Source: Asterias rubens
Lineage: Eukaryota; Echinodermata; Asteroidea; Forcipulatida; Asteriidae
Assembly: GCF_902459465.1 (NCBI RefSeq)
Contig: NW_022985695.1
Coordinates: 124,001-188,000 of the forward strand
Length of the DNA: 64,000 bases
Direction of reading: 5' to 3'
Of this stretch, positions 10,501-20,879 are shown in pieces. A model generated the notes under the pieces. That model was not told the origin of the DNA. It saw only the letters and a list, made by a program, of their open reading frames with translations, and made no database searches. Position 1 is the stretch's first letter; every line of letters begins with the position of its first letter. The position numbers were made by a program, and so were the translations under genes.

Positions 10501-13500
10501 CACCAGTTCCAGACAATCTCCACAAAGAAACACATTCACATTCAAAAACATATCTTGAGTGACTGAAATGTTCCTTTTTCATTCAGTGAAGTTAGTTCCC
10601 TCCAAATTGCCTCCCAATTGCCTGTGTCTGAAGACCATTTTGTGGAAAAATCTCCCCGAATTCGACAAAATATTTCACAGGCAGTTAAAGTCGGTGGATG
10701 TGTGTCATCGCTCAAAACTGCACAATTTAAAACTTCTAAAACTTCTAAAACTTAACCATTTAAAACAGTCTTGCATAAGCACACAATTGCGGCCATAAAA
10801 GCAATTCAACTGTAGTAAACAATTCCACAGATTATTTGTTGCAGGAATGGGACCCTACTTCGCACGTCTGAAGTCACTCATACTAGTGGAATACAATCAA
10901 ACAAGCTTAAGCCTGGTTTTTACATGTTTGAAAATATAGCTTATTTTTATTTTAGTTTTAGTTTGAACACAAAACTACTTAAAACTTACCCAGTCAGTTT
11001 TTCTTATTGTTTATACTTATTGATACTTATTTTTATTTGACATTGTTATTTTTTGTAGATTTGCTGCGGGAATCAAGTCTACATATTCGACATCGTGACT
11101 CTTGGACCAGTCTTCTTCAGTCAGGGCTTGGCAGACATCTTGGAATCGCAAGCTATAGTCAAAGTATGTAGGTCTTATATGCCACGTGGCGTGTTCATTT
11201 GTATTACCCAATGTAACGTTTAATATTTTTTTAAATCCTAGGCTGATCCGAATGGATTGCTTTGGTTGTGACTATGACTTGACCGCCTAAAATTCCTATT
11301 CTCTAATGTTTATAGCCAATAGCCGTAGCCAAAGTCGCATTATTTAGACAGTCAATGTCTATATCTTTTGTGAAGTGGTTGTTGGCGACTAGCTTTTGTA
11401 ACAGAACCTGGGAGAGTAATACAGTGCTTTCAATACACATTGATTAAGGCTAAACCCCAAATTATATTCTTTATCCCTGTGCAGCTATAATTTACGTCTA
11501 TTAAATTGCTATGGTACCCGCTGATAAGGATTCAATTCTGCTTCTAGCTATGGGGCTAGCTTAGTGGTCTAGTGGTAAGACATCTGCTCTAGCAATGCAA
11601 AGGTCTTGGGTTCGAATCCTACCTGAATGATTTGTCTGTGGATTTCTTTTCTTAGAACTCGGGATATATTTTTTTTTCTGTTCTTACTCGAGTTTCTTTT
11701 CTTTCAGGTGATTCACGACAGTCGATGGACATCGGACCAGCTGTTTCACCAGTATTCAATTAAACTCACAAACGTCTATGATACTCAGGTGCGTTGTAAT
11801 TTAAGTTTTGCGGTAACACCATGTAAGGATAATTGAGTGGTTCTGATAACTATAGTAAGTTTTGCGGTAACACCATGTAAGGATAATGGAGTGGTTCTGA
11901 TAACTATAAGAAGTTTTGCGGTAACACCATGTAAGGATAATGGAGTGGTTCTGATAACTATAGTAAGTTTTGCGGTAACGCCATGTAAGGATAATGGAGT
12001 GTTCTGATAACTATAGTAAGTTTTGCGGTAACACCATGTAAGGATAATGGAGTGGTTCTGATAACTATAGTAAGTTTTGCGGTAACACCATGTAAGGATA
12101 ATGGAGTGGTTCTGATAACTATAGTAAGTTTTGCGGTAACACCATGTAAGGATAATGGAGTGGTTCTGATAACTATAGTAAGTTTTGCGGTAACACCATG
12201 TAAGGATAATGGAGTGGTTCTGATAACTATAGTAAGTTTTGCGGTAACGCCATGTAAGGATAATGGAGTGTTCTGATAACTATAGTAAGTTTTGCGGTAA
12301 CACCATGTAAGGATAATTGAGTGGTTCTGATAACTATAGTAAGTTTTGCGGTAACACCATGTAAGGATAATGGAGTGGTTCTGATAACTATAAGAAGTTT
12401 TGCGGTAACACCATGTAAGGATAATGGAGTGGTTCTGATAACTATAGTAAGTTTTGCGGTAACACCATGTAAGGATAATGGAGTGGTTCTGATAACTATA
12501 GTAAGTTTTGCGGTAACGCCATGTAAGGATAATGGAGTGGTTCTGATAACTATAGTAAGTTTTGCGGTAACACCATGTAAGGATAATGGAGTGGTTCTGA
12601 TAACTATAGTAAGTTTTGCGGTAACACCATGTAAGGATAATGGAGTGGTTCTGATAACTATAGTAAGTTTTGCGGTAACGCCATGTAAGGATAATGGAGT
12701 GGTTCTGATAACTATAAGAAGTTTTGCGGTAACACCATGTAAGGATAATGGAGTGGTTCTGATAACTATAGTAAGTTTTGCGGTAACGCCATGTAAGGAT
12801 AATGGAGTGTTCTGATAACTATAGTAAGTTTTGCGGTAACACCATGTAAGGATAATGGAGTGGTTCTGATAACTATAGTAAGTTTTGCGGTAACACCATG
12901 TAAGGATAATGGAGTGGTTTTGAAAAGAACCTTAGGTTTCAGTGTGCTCTCATCGTCTTCTGATCTGCCAACTTTCCCTGATTCTGCAGAGAGGTTTACT
13001 GAAAATAAACCAATCTGTCCATGTTCCAATGAACAATAGTACCTGGGTTTGCTCATTCAGATGTTGCTCTGCAAAGGCTTGCCCCGAACCATTTGACAAT
13101 TGACATAAGTCTGAGGAATTGAATTGTACGCAGTGAAGCGAGTCACTACACAAGACTTCAAATCCTTTATGTGTATATCTATGTATTTCTTTGCTCTGGG
13201 TATTTCTTTGCTAGTTTGAGGAATTGAATTGTACGCAGTGAAGCGAGTCACTACACAAGACTTCAAATCCTTTATGTGTATATCTATGTATTTCTTTGCT
13301 CTGTGTATTTCTTTGCTAGTTTGCCTTTTATAGTTGTTCAGTGATTTGTAGTATCTTCTGTGCTTTTTTATATGCCCTTTCTTGCCTCAGTGTATTTTTG
13401 GGGATTTAGGAGACATACGCCTTTTGGCAATAGTTATTTTTTTTACTTTTATGCTCTCCTGGGCACCCCAGTGTTGTTTTACTTTGTTTTCTTGAATATG

Positions 13501-16500
13501 TTTAATGTGTACATGTGCTTGTTAATGTGTTTGCAGGAATAAATATTATTACTATTAATTTTATTATCAATCTAACCTGCAAATGGCTTTAAAATGACAA
13601 GGGTCTGCGTTTGTGTGAGCCTTATAGAAGAAATAAGAAACTTGTGTTTTTTATTCTTAGGCTGCAGATGTATTGATTAGAATGAGGCGTTTGAATGGTG
13701 AGCTCCCCCATAAACTGAGTGGTTTAACACAATGCCTACTGGAATACCTAGACATGTCGGTAGAAGCCTTGTATCCGCAGTTGCTTCATGACCAAGCCAA
13801 GACGGTAAGAATTTAGTCATTACATTACATTTCTTTTATTCCTCCACTGTTAAAGGCACTGGACACCTTTGGTAATTGTCAAAGACCAGTCTTCTCACTT
13901 GGTGTATCCCATTATGTGCATCAAATAACAAACCTTTGAACAGTTTGACTCAATTTGTAGTCATTAAATTTGCAAGAGAATATGAAAGAAAAAACACCCT
14001 TGTTGCACAAATTTGGGAGCTTTTAATATTTGAGTGAGAAATTACCTCTTTCTCAACAAAAAACATGTCACATTAGAGTGAGCCGTTTCTCACAATATCT
14101 TACTATCACAGCTCTCCATTGTTTGTTACCAAATAAGTTTTTATGCTAACAATTATTTTGAACAATTACCAAAATTGTGCATGCCGAGTGTGTCACACCA
14201 CCTTGTAAACCCTTTTAAGGTGCTACATAAACCTGTCTCGTAACTATCTTGTAATTCATAATAACTTGAAAAGTGGTTATTCCACATCTTTGTTAGTGCA
14301 CAATTTTTTGATAATGAGACAAATAAAATGGTTTCCCTCTCAAGGTGAGCCAAACTATGTGGATGGAGCGCCCTCTATCTCCCAAGCTGTTACTGCAAGC
14401 CGCTTTCAATGTCCGACATTTGTCAGATCTGCGGCTGAAGACATTGGATCATCTTCTAGCCGAGTTTACTGCGTCGGTCGACGTCTTCTTAAACTGCATC
14501 CGGGATATGAGTGATATGAATCGAGGCAAAGCTAATGTGAGTTGTTTGTGTTTTTAATTTCCGGCTTTTTTTTTAAATTTTGAATTTAGGGGGGTGGCAC
14601 AGTTGGCTTGTGCCTAAAGCGCTCGCCTCTCACCAAGGTGACCCCGGTTCGACTCCCGGTCGGGGCCATATGTAAGTTGAGTTGTGCGTTGGTTCTCTGC
14701 TGTGCCACAAGTGTTTTCCAGACTATCCGGTTTTCGATCTTGGCTGTGCTCTGTGGTCATAATGGGTTGATGTGGCTGGCAGCTGAATGCGCCCTTGCAT
14801 GCCTGCTTCTCGAACACGTTGTAGCCGCGTCCTTCGCAATTCAGCTCTAGCTGCGAGTAAGGACGATTAGCCCCCCAAACTATTATATTATTATATATGT
14901 CGTGTATTTATTTGTGTGCAAATTAATGTTTTTTTTTTTTTAGAGCGAACTTTGTTAACAATCCAAAGTGTTTAATGGTGTCACATTTTAAATAATGGGT
15001 CTGAACATTTTTGGCAGGAATTATTTTTTAGTTCATTCCTGAAATTCGATGATATTGAATACAAATGGCACTGAACTTGACCTTCTGACTGACGTAACGT
15101 TTTCCTCTTAAGAATGTACAAACTCAGTTATCATTGATAACCAATAGTGTAACTTTTCAAATTTTGCTCTGAAAGAGTATCAAGTTAAATAATATTTTAC
15201 ACCGTTTTAACACGAGGTTTAGAGATTTGTAATCTGTTGTGTTCCCTCAACATACATGTTCAGTCTTAACAGTGCGATCGACTATAATTTAAAATTTCCC
15301 CATGAGGGCAAAAAAGTGTCCTTTTTCACAGCGTCTTTATCTCAATAAAGCTAAATGGTGAGATCATTTTTAAATTTCTTTAATTTAGGTGAGCTCATCA
15401 GTGGTTCCCCGCCAGCTTGAGAGGCTAGTTTATGGTGATCTACCGAGTACCAGTACGCCTGTGACCAATCAAAGAGCTGTTTCCACAGGGTTGGATCCAA
15501 TCAAAACAGGTTTGCCATTCTCTCTCTTGGGTGATTTCCACAAAAATCATATTCATCTGCAATTTTAAATCTCAACAAGTGTCCTATTTAAAGAGCTGCT
15601 TAGGTAAACATTAAGGTAAGCAGGTAAGCAAAAAATGATGCTTTTCAGAATAGAGATAGCAGCCCAAATACCATGTCACATGTACCATTTGTGATTGGTA
15701 TATCGCTCATTCTGCTAAGCAGAAAATTTTATCTGCTCTAGCAGCTCTATGAAACTGGGCCCAATGGAACGACCGGTGCATTTGTTTCACTGAAAATACT
15801 TGCTAAGCCTAGTGCACTTATCAAAAAGGGAAGGTGTTCGCACCGGTGATCCTTGTTTGATCAGCAGCATGTTGTGCCACAGCACCCTGTAAAACATTAC
15901 ATTTTGCTATGTTAATGGAGAAGGTCTCATTATTAAAACATAGTCCCAATACCTTGCAGGAAAATACTGTACTAAAGTGCCTTGAGCGTTATACTAAAGT
16001 GCCTTGAGCGTTATTGAGTAATGGATATGCCCGCTTTATGTAAGAAGCCACCATTATTAGTACATGTTACATGAATGTCTCAAGATGAGAGTATGTGCGT
16101 CAAATCAATGTTTTGTTCTTTTCATTTTACCTGTATACAGAGGCACCTCCCCTCGTGGCTAAAACAGAGAAACTACAACCTTCTACCTCTCATGCATCAA
16201 ACGAATCAACCACTACACATTCAAATTACCCTCCTCCTAGTACCTCATCAAAGCCAAACCCCTCCACAAACAACACTGAACAATTCTGCGTTCCTAAAAT
16301 ACCCGTCCCTAAAGATACGACTACCTCAGACATTTCCCAACCAAGATTCTCAAACGGCCACACACAAAACTCTGAGGAGAAGGAGTTTCAATGGAAGAAG
16401 CTAGGGGAGAGGAGGGCCACGACGAAGGAGTTCACCACAACAAAAGACTTCACCACTGTTGTCTTCTCTCCAAGTTCTGACGGGAGGTCAATCGTCAAGC

Positions 16501-19115
16501 TTGCTCAAGGCGTGGCTGATCCGAAAGAGACTGTATCATCAACAGAGAATGAAAACACTGAGGGATCCTTCGATGCATCTTTGGGTTTTAAGAAATCTGA
16601 GAGAGATGGTCAGAGACTTCCTGAAGATGTCATGGCATTGTCTGTACGTGGAGAGGGGAGGAATGATGGAGCAGGATGTGGTAGGGATGATGTAGAGTGT
16701 AAACAACGTGAGGGTTCGTCGGATACACTTTGTGAGGAGGAGGCAAAAGATGAAAGCAGTGAGAGCGAGGATGAAAAATACACCGACTTTGAAGATGAAG
16801 ATGATCTGCCGGATCAAACCTCTGTAAATTACAGTCCAGTTCTCACCTATCAAACCGAGCTAGCCAAAAGCCTAAGTCTATCACCCCATCAAAGAATGAG
16901 AAAGTTCACACAGGAAATGTCCACAACAAGCGCAAAGAACTTGCCCTCAAACTACCTAGGCCAAAGAGGAATCCCCACGCTCGAAACCAAAAGTGTGGAG
17001 AAACCTGGAGGTCGCCTGTACAGCAGAGTCTTGACAGACGTTGGGCTTATCGGAAAATTAAACATTGCCTCTGAAACCCAATTCCCCGGGTTGGATCCCG
17101 AGATTCATGGGAAGCCACAGAAGCATTCCCCTTCCAGAGATGAGGGTAGATCCTCCAGAGGTGCCATTCCTAAGAGACCAACCCTGCAGTCGCTGTACCC
17201 AAGTACGCCGATATCTGTTAGCGAGACGGTGGAAGATGAAGTTACTAGTCGGCAAGGACTGGACACTCCGATGGCCAGACCCTCCGTCGGTCGTGGACGG
17301 GCAATGACGTTAGCTTGCTATGAGGACATGCGTCGTAACCTTCACAGACCACTGGTAGGTTTTAAGGTTATTTGAATTCTTTATTGTCGTGACCTAGCGG
17401 TTAAGAGCACCGGAACTGCAGCTGGTGCTTCTGATCAGCAGAGTGTAGGTTCTTGACACATGTGTCCTTAACCAAGACATTTAACCATGATGCTGTGTCC
17501 TTCTGTTGGGACGTAAAGCCGTTGGTCCTGTGTGTTTTGTAATGAATGTAAAGAACCCTGTGCACATATCAAAAAGATTTAAGGGATTCGCCCCAGTGTT
17601 CCTTGTTTGATCAGCAGCATTTATGCGCCACAGCCATTATAATGAGTAGGTCTCACAATTCAAATGCATTCCCTCCTTGCAGGAAAATACTGTATGTAAA
17701 AGCGCTTGAGCCTCACTGCGTGACAGATGAGTGCTATGTTAGAAACCACTATTATTAAGTTTTCAACACATTTTTGTAAAGGTCTTGAAAAAAAATAGTT
17801 TGTTTACATGAATATTTGGAAAACTTCAATTCATGCTGTCTCTTAAGAGTTAATATCCAACTGCAAGTTTAGCTAAATGTAAAGAACAGGGGATGCACTA
17901 AAAATGCACATTCTTTTTAACTAAACAACAAAAAATTTACACGCATTTAAACCAATGACCTTTAGATTAATGTACTGTCCCTCTACCAACTGAGCTGTCC
18001 AGACTAGCATTTAAACCAATGACCTTTAGATTAATGTACTGGCCCTCTACCAACTGAGCTGTCCAGACTAGCATTTAAACCAATGACCTTTAGATTAATG
18101 TACTGTCCCTCTACCAACTGAGCTGTCCAGACTAGCATTTAAACCAATGACCTTTAGATTAATGTACTGTCCCTCTACCAACTGAGCTGTCCAGACTAGC
18201 ATTTAAACCATTGACCTTTAGATTAATGAACTGGCCCTCTACCAACTGAGCTGTCCAGACTAGCATTTAAACCAATGACCTTTAGATTAATGTACGGGCC
18301 CTCTACCAACTGAGCTGTCCAGACTAGCATTTAAACCAATGACCTTTAGATTAATGTACTGTCCCTCTACCAACTGAGCTGTCCAGACTAGCATTTAAAC
18401 CAATGACCTTTAGATTAATGTACTGGCCCTCTACCAACTGAGCTGTCCATCTCTTATTTTTCCCCCTGCCCCCCTCCCTTCTTAAAATTGACCCATCAGT
18501 GAGTTTCCCTTGTGTGTTATTATTACTTGAAATCTTTTCAATAGCATCTTGTGCTCTCTTAAAGACACTGGACTCCTTTGGTAATTGTCAAAGACCATTC
18601 TTCTCACTTGGTGTATCTCAACATATGCACAAAATAACGAACCTGTAAAAATTTGAACAACATTGGTATTCAAAGTTGCGTGATAATAATGAAAGAAAAA
18701 ACACCCTTGTCACACGAAGTTGTGTGCTTTCAGATGCTTGATTTCGGGACCTCAAAATCTAATTCTGAGGTCTGGAAATCAAATTCGGTGAAAATTACAT
18801 CTTTCTCGAAAACTACATTACTTCAGAGGGAGTCGTTTCTCACAATTTGTTATACTTTCAAGAGCTCTTCATTACTCGTTACCAAGTAAGGTTTTATGCT
18901 AACAAAAAACTTATTTTGAGTAATTACCAATAGTGTCCACTGCCTTTAATAACAAATGTTTCTTATTTCATTTCTTGTCTCAGGAGCTACATATAGGCTC
19001 AACGGCAAACGGAGATGGGAGGTACGACTTTCCTTCTCAAGAAGAACTTGCTCGAGTTCCTAAACAGCCGCCTCAGAGAGCTAGCTCTTATGTCATGGTG
19101 CCCGATGGTTTATAA
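6121..19115 (+). CDS. EXD1: EXD1-like piRNA-pathway protein (12 exons, 801 aa)
   Basis: Exons: 6121-6235, 6686-6754, 7853-7914, 8205-8297, 10144-10221, 11059-11163, 11708-11788, 13661-13804, 14345-14536, 15389-15509, 16141-17354, 18984-19115. All junctions are GT-AG, phase is kept throughout and the sum is 802 codons with stop. Residues 1-61 form an LSm-like domain (GRRLRVVTKEGGYVFEGTV), typical of EXD1. Residues 114-313 match the DEDD 3'-5' exonuclease fold, with VIHDSRWTSDQL, VYDTQAADVL and WMERPLSP. Motif I reads A123-L-E125, and the motif III Tyr and Asp positions hold Q267 and N271, so catalysis is unlikely. Mouse EXD1 is a known inactive RNA-binding adaptor that partners TDRD12 in piRNA biogenesis. 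Residues 354-801 are a long disordered acidic tail, mostly from exon 11. The ATG at 6121 opens straight into the LSm domain. Exon 3 is the least certain. Confidence 0.9.
6289..6440. mobile_element. Foldback element, GGCGCCACCAC family, copy 1
   Basis: Inverted arms AGTTTCCGTATGGCGCCAC and its complement flank an AT-rich centre (CGATATGAAATAATATAG). The same element recurs at 6888-7025 and 45824-45960. It is non-coding and lies in EXD1 intron 1. Confidence 0.8.
6888..7025. mobile_element. Foldback element, GGCGCCACCAC family, copy 2
   Basis: Same arms and centre as the copy at 6289, with one arm changed to GGGGCCACCAC and the other shortened (GGTGGCACGTACGG). It lies in EXD1 intron 2. Confidence 0.8.
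7262..7570 (+). mobile_element. 3' end of an L2/CR1-like LINE with ATT tail
   Basis: The sequence from about 7310 encodes remnants of the LINE C-terminus (SNLFSNLILCQRFSRTN). It then carries the 3' UTR phrase ACACCCAGCAGGGTGGATA and ends in a (TTA)n tail at about 7490-7565. The same 3' end is found on the longer copy at 57660-57860, so both belong to one family. Severe 5' truncation is typical of LINE insertion. It lies in EXD1 intron 2. Confidence 0.82.
8758..8920 (+). mobile_element. tRNA-derived SINE fragment
   Basis: A tRNA-like head (GTGGTCTAGTTAGTAAGGC as A box, GTTGTGGGTTGGAATCCC as B box) is followed by a non-tRNA body that ends around AACCAAAGTTAATATTGTAC. Body fragments like this recur at 59110-59380. 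It is diverged and not a functional tRNA gene. Confidence 0.65.
8943..9167. mobile_element. GGGCCCAATTTCATAGAG foldback element
   Basis: Inverted ends TGGGCCCAATTTCATAGAGC and its complement enclose about 180 bp. The inner arms also pair (AAGAAATTTCATG, GATAATCCTGTTGTTATC). Partial relatives are seen near 15590-15765, 23470-23640, 36995-37116, 38605-38775 and 59630-59800. Confidence 0.75.
9192..10073. repeat. 44-bp minisatellite, ~20 copies, in EXD1 intron 4
   Basis: The unit reads AATGAATGACCATGAGCAGT then AAGCCAAAAGGCACACACAG plus TCAT. Copies are nearly identical: one has lost an AC pair near 9890, two have AAGCTAAAAG and one has AAAGAATGACC. Such homogeneity points to recent expansion. 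It is directly next to the foldback element that ends at 9167. Confidence 0.95.
11551..11660 (+). mobile_element. tRNA-like SINE head
   Basis: A-box-like TAGCTTAGTGGTCTAGTGG and B-box-like GGGTTCGAATCC are correctly spaced for a tRNA head. The flanks do not form an intact acceptor stem. It lies just before EXD1 exon 7. Confidence 0.6.
11804..12918 (+). repeat. 54-bp minisatellite, ~20.6 copies, next to an EXD1 donor site
   Basis: The array starts 15 bp after the end of EXD1 exon 7. The unit is 54 bp (AGTTTTGCGGTAACACCATG, then TAAGGATAATGGAGTGGTTC, then TGATAACTATAGTA), equal to 18 codons, so long spurious reading frames run through it. Three units lack one G (GAGTGTTCTG). Most units contain GTAAGT and TGTAAGGAT, which both resemble 5' splice sites. 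A few have ATAAGAAG in place of the first. Confidence 0.95.
13112..13321 (+). repeat. 105-bp tandem duplication
   Basis: Two adjacent copies, nearly identical, start TGAGGAATTGAATTGTACGC at 13112 and 13217. They lie in EXD1 intron 7 with no coding role. Confidence 0.9.
13850..14175. mobile_element. TTAA foldback element (GGACACTATTGG family), copy 1
   Basis: The left end TTAAAGGCACTGGACACC and the internal blocks (GTCTTCTCACTTGGTG, GTGAGCCGTTTCTCACAAT) match the family described at 58380. The right end is degraded. It lies in EXD1 intron 8. Confidence 0.75.
14589..14880 (+). mobile_element. tRNA-derived SINE
   Basis: The head has an A-box-like GTGGCACAGTTGGC and a strong B box in CCGGTTCGACTCCCGG, followed by a roughly 200-bp body and a short (ATT) tail. 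It lies in EXD1 intron 9. Confidence 0.7.
15105..15305. mobile_element. Short dispersed repeat shared with 22700-22912
   Basis: The block containing CAGTTATCATTGATAACCAA, TTTTGCTCTGAAAGAGTATC and TAACACGAGGTTTAGAGATT recurs in opposite orientation at 22700-22912. It is non-coding and lies in EXD1 intron 9. Confidence 0.65.
15808..16055 (+). mobile_element. 5'-truncated SINE body
   Basis: It matches the second half of the SINE at 17386-17757: CCTTGTTTGATCAGCAGCAT, CTTGCAGGAAAATACTGTA and a terminal CACCATTATTA. A 22-bp segment (CTAAAGTGCCTTGAGCGTTA) is duplicated in tandem near the end. Confidence 0.75.
16141..17354 (+). CDS. EXD1: EXD1 exon 11: large disordered-tail exon
   Basis: This single exon encodes about 405 residues. 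It starts at a CAG acceptor (phase 1) and ends at CTG before GTAGGT. The content is low in hydrophobic residues: a Thr/Ser/Pro-rich start, a strongly acidic middle (KDESSESEDEKYTDFEDEDD), and a basic end with GRGRAMT. No domain was recognised. The GRGR-containing end could be an arginine-methylation, Tudor-binding site, which would suit a TDRD12 partner; this is inference. Confidence 0.8.
17386..17757 (+). mobile_element. tRNA-derived SINE, full-length copy
   Basis: A tRNA-like head (GTGACCTAGCGGTTAAGAGC) leads into a body with TCTGTTGGGACGTAAAGCCG, CCTTGTTTGATCAGCAGCAT and GCAGGAAAATACTGTATG, ending in CACTATTATTAAG. It starts 31 bp after EXD1 exon 11. Confidence 0.8.
17943..18449 (-). repeat. 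Tandem array of eight 64-bp tRNA-like units
   Basis: The period is exactly 64 bp. Read on the minus strand, each unit has a D-arm/A-box-like block (CAGCTCAGTTGGTAGAGGG), an anticodon-like segment (CATTAATCTAAAGGTC) and a weak T-arm/B-box-like block (TTGGTTTAAATGC). The order and spacing resemble a tRNA-Lys body. Individual units differ by one or two bases. It is not a functional tRNA gene set: the stems are imperfect and the B box lacks the conserved GTTCRA. It lies in EXD1 intron 11. Confidence 0.85.
18557..18950. mobile_element. TTAA foldback element (GGACACTATTGG family), copy 2
   Basis: It begins TTAAAGACACTGGACTCC and ends AGTGTCCACTGCCTTTAA, so a TTAA lies at each end. Internal blocks match the copy at 58380. 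It stops about 35 bp before EXD1 exon 12. Confidence 0.85.
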
Positions 19116-19272
19116 AAGAAGATGGTGCAATTTCTTGGTAGACCATTTTATTCTGGTTTTAAAGCCAAGGACTTTTTAGAAAAGTGAACTTAATCACTGT
19201 ACTAGCCAAGAACTCAATGGAGAGAAGACAACAAAAGATGGAAGTTTCAGTTTAGAGTAACCCAGGAGTATA

Positions 19273-19436
19273 AAGGCCCGGTCACACAGGCTCTGATAAA
19301 GAGAACGAAAGCAAAAACGATAAAAATGCATGCCCTCCATTGGTTGAATTGCTCCACGCACATTCAACCAATCGAGGGCGTGCACTTTTATCCTTCTTGT
19401 TTTCGTTATCAGGGCCTTTGTGACCGGGCCTTTATA
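19273..19436. mobile_element. Foldback element, AAAGGCCCGGTCACAC ends
   Basis: Inverted ends AAAGGCCCGGTCACACAGG and its complement (GTGACCGGGCCTTT), with inner pairing of GTGCACGCCCTCGATTGG-like arms, make a 164-bp hairpin. If the 3' UTR model is right it would be part of the EXD1 transcript. Confidence 0.8.
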
Positions 19437-20242
19437 CTTGCGGTAAAACCCACGTAGTCGGGTATGGACTGAAAACCCAGTCCTCATAGTGTTCACTGTG
19501 TGATTCGAACTAGGGTCCTAGATGTGGAAAAAAAAACGTGTGCTATAAACATTTATTTGTCTGTCCTGTAGATTGTGAACTGATGCTTGGGGTGGATACA
19601 TTTTTAGGTGCTCATTGTATTATACTATATTCACCTCAACTACATGTTCCAAATTACAGTGTATTGGTTATATTGTAGGTTTACTTTTAAAGTGGTTGAA
19701 AGTGGTTATTTTGTTTGTTTGTTTAGATGATTTTTCCATCAAGGGAACTCGGCAAACTCACACAAGGTGATATAAACACCAAGCTGGCAACAGCCAATCT
19801 CTCTCATACAAACATTGGTTTTTAAAGATGTTAAAACATCTATGATTATGAATTTCACAAATCAAAACGTGATCCAGTAACTAGATGCCAATACTTATTC
19901 TAATCAGCAGTAAGCTATTGGGTTTCTAACCCAGAACCTTGTGATTGCAAGTCCTGCGGTCTAACCACTGGACCACGGTGATCGTTACGATGTAAATATT
20001 GCAGTATTATTTAATTATTATTTTATTATACATTGCCACTTCAAAAGAGTAGTTGAATATGTGTACTTAAAACTGTTTTTTTTAATGTGTGTATTATTTG
20101 TATAAAGGATAGAAATATTTTACCTTCTCAATTTGTTTTTAAATATACATTTTCTGTATTATTTATGTTATTGTTTTAAGGAGCTATCCGCAGTGTTATT
20201 TAAGTTTATTACGTCCTTGTATATTAATTTGCACTTGTTAAT

Positions 20243-20248
20243 AATAAA
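20243..20248 (+). terminator. Possible EXD1 polyadenylation signal
   Basis: A canonical AATAAA in a T-rich context about 1.1 kb after the EXD1 stop codon. Choice of this signal over others is inference. Confidence 0.4.
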
Positions 20249-20525
20249 GTTTTTAATTCCGAGTATTTGTAATTTTATATTGTGAACTTGAAAAATGAAC
20301 TTAATCACTGTCTACTTGTTGTCAAGAACCTAGTGGAGAGAAGACAAGGAAGGAAGTTTCAGTTTTTGATATGGGAGGAAAACCCCAGAGAATTTTCTCC
20401 AAGGAAATCTTTGCAGCCAGGTTGGGACTAAAAACCAAGCGTGATTTGAACCAGGGTCCTTGAGGTGGAACGCAAGGGGAGAAACCACAATGCCAATCAA
20501 ATTGCCGAGGCTTATGCCCGATATT

Positions 20526-20875
20526 TATGGTGTGTCGTGGCTGAGCCGATAAGAGTACCGAACTCGAGCTGTGGTGTTTCTGTTTAGCAAAGTGTGGGTT
20601 CGAATCCCAGTCGTGACACTTGTGTCCCTGAGCAAAATACTTAACTAAAATTGCTTCTTTCCACCCAGGGGTTAATGGGTAGCTGTGAGGGCAGAGATGT
20701 TCTGTGATTGGTTTAGCTTATTCCGCTACATATTTGGCGGCACAGGCTGTATACTCCCCAGGGAGCTGAGATGGTTTAAGGAATGAAAAGGCCCAGTGAT
20801 CAGGGGTAATAATGTTCGAAGCGCTTTGAGACATGGTGTGTAAAGCGCTATATAAAAACTGAATATTATTTTTAT
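20526..20875 (+). mobile_element. tRNA-derived SINE
   Basis: The head GTCGTGGCTGAGCCGATAAG has a B box GTGGGTTCGAATCCCA. The body ends with AGCGCTATATAAAAACTGAA and an ATT-rich tail. It lies between the convergent EXD1 and gene A ends. Confidence 0.8.
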
Positions 20876-20879
20876 ATTG

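Larger units (their letters stand above)
19116..20270 (+). other. EXD1: EXD1 3' UTR with inserted foldback element
   Basis: This follows the EXD1 stop codon. A possible AATAAA signal lies at 20243-20248. The region contains the foldback element at 19273-19436 and a minus-strand tRNA-like fragment near 19925-19985 (GGTCTAACCACTGGACCAC). The UTR extent is inference. Confidence 0.5.

Noticed and set aside
12052-12815. Open frames encoding SFAVTPCKDNGVVLITIV repeats
   Set aside because: They come from the 54-bp intronic minisatellite; one-base losses in three units break the frame.
17943-18449. Cluster of functional tRNA genes
   Set aside because: Only 64 bp per unit, weak B box and no intact acceptor stem.
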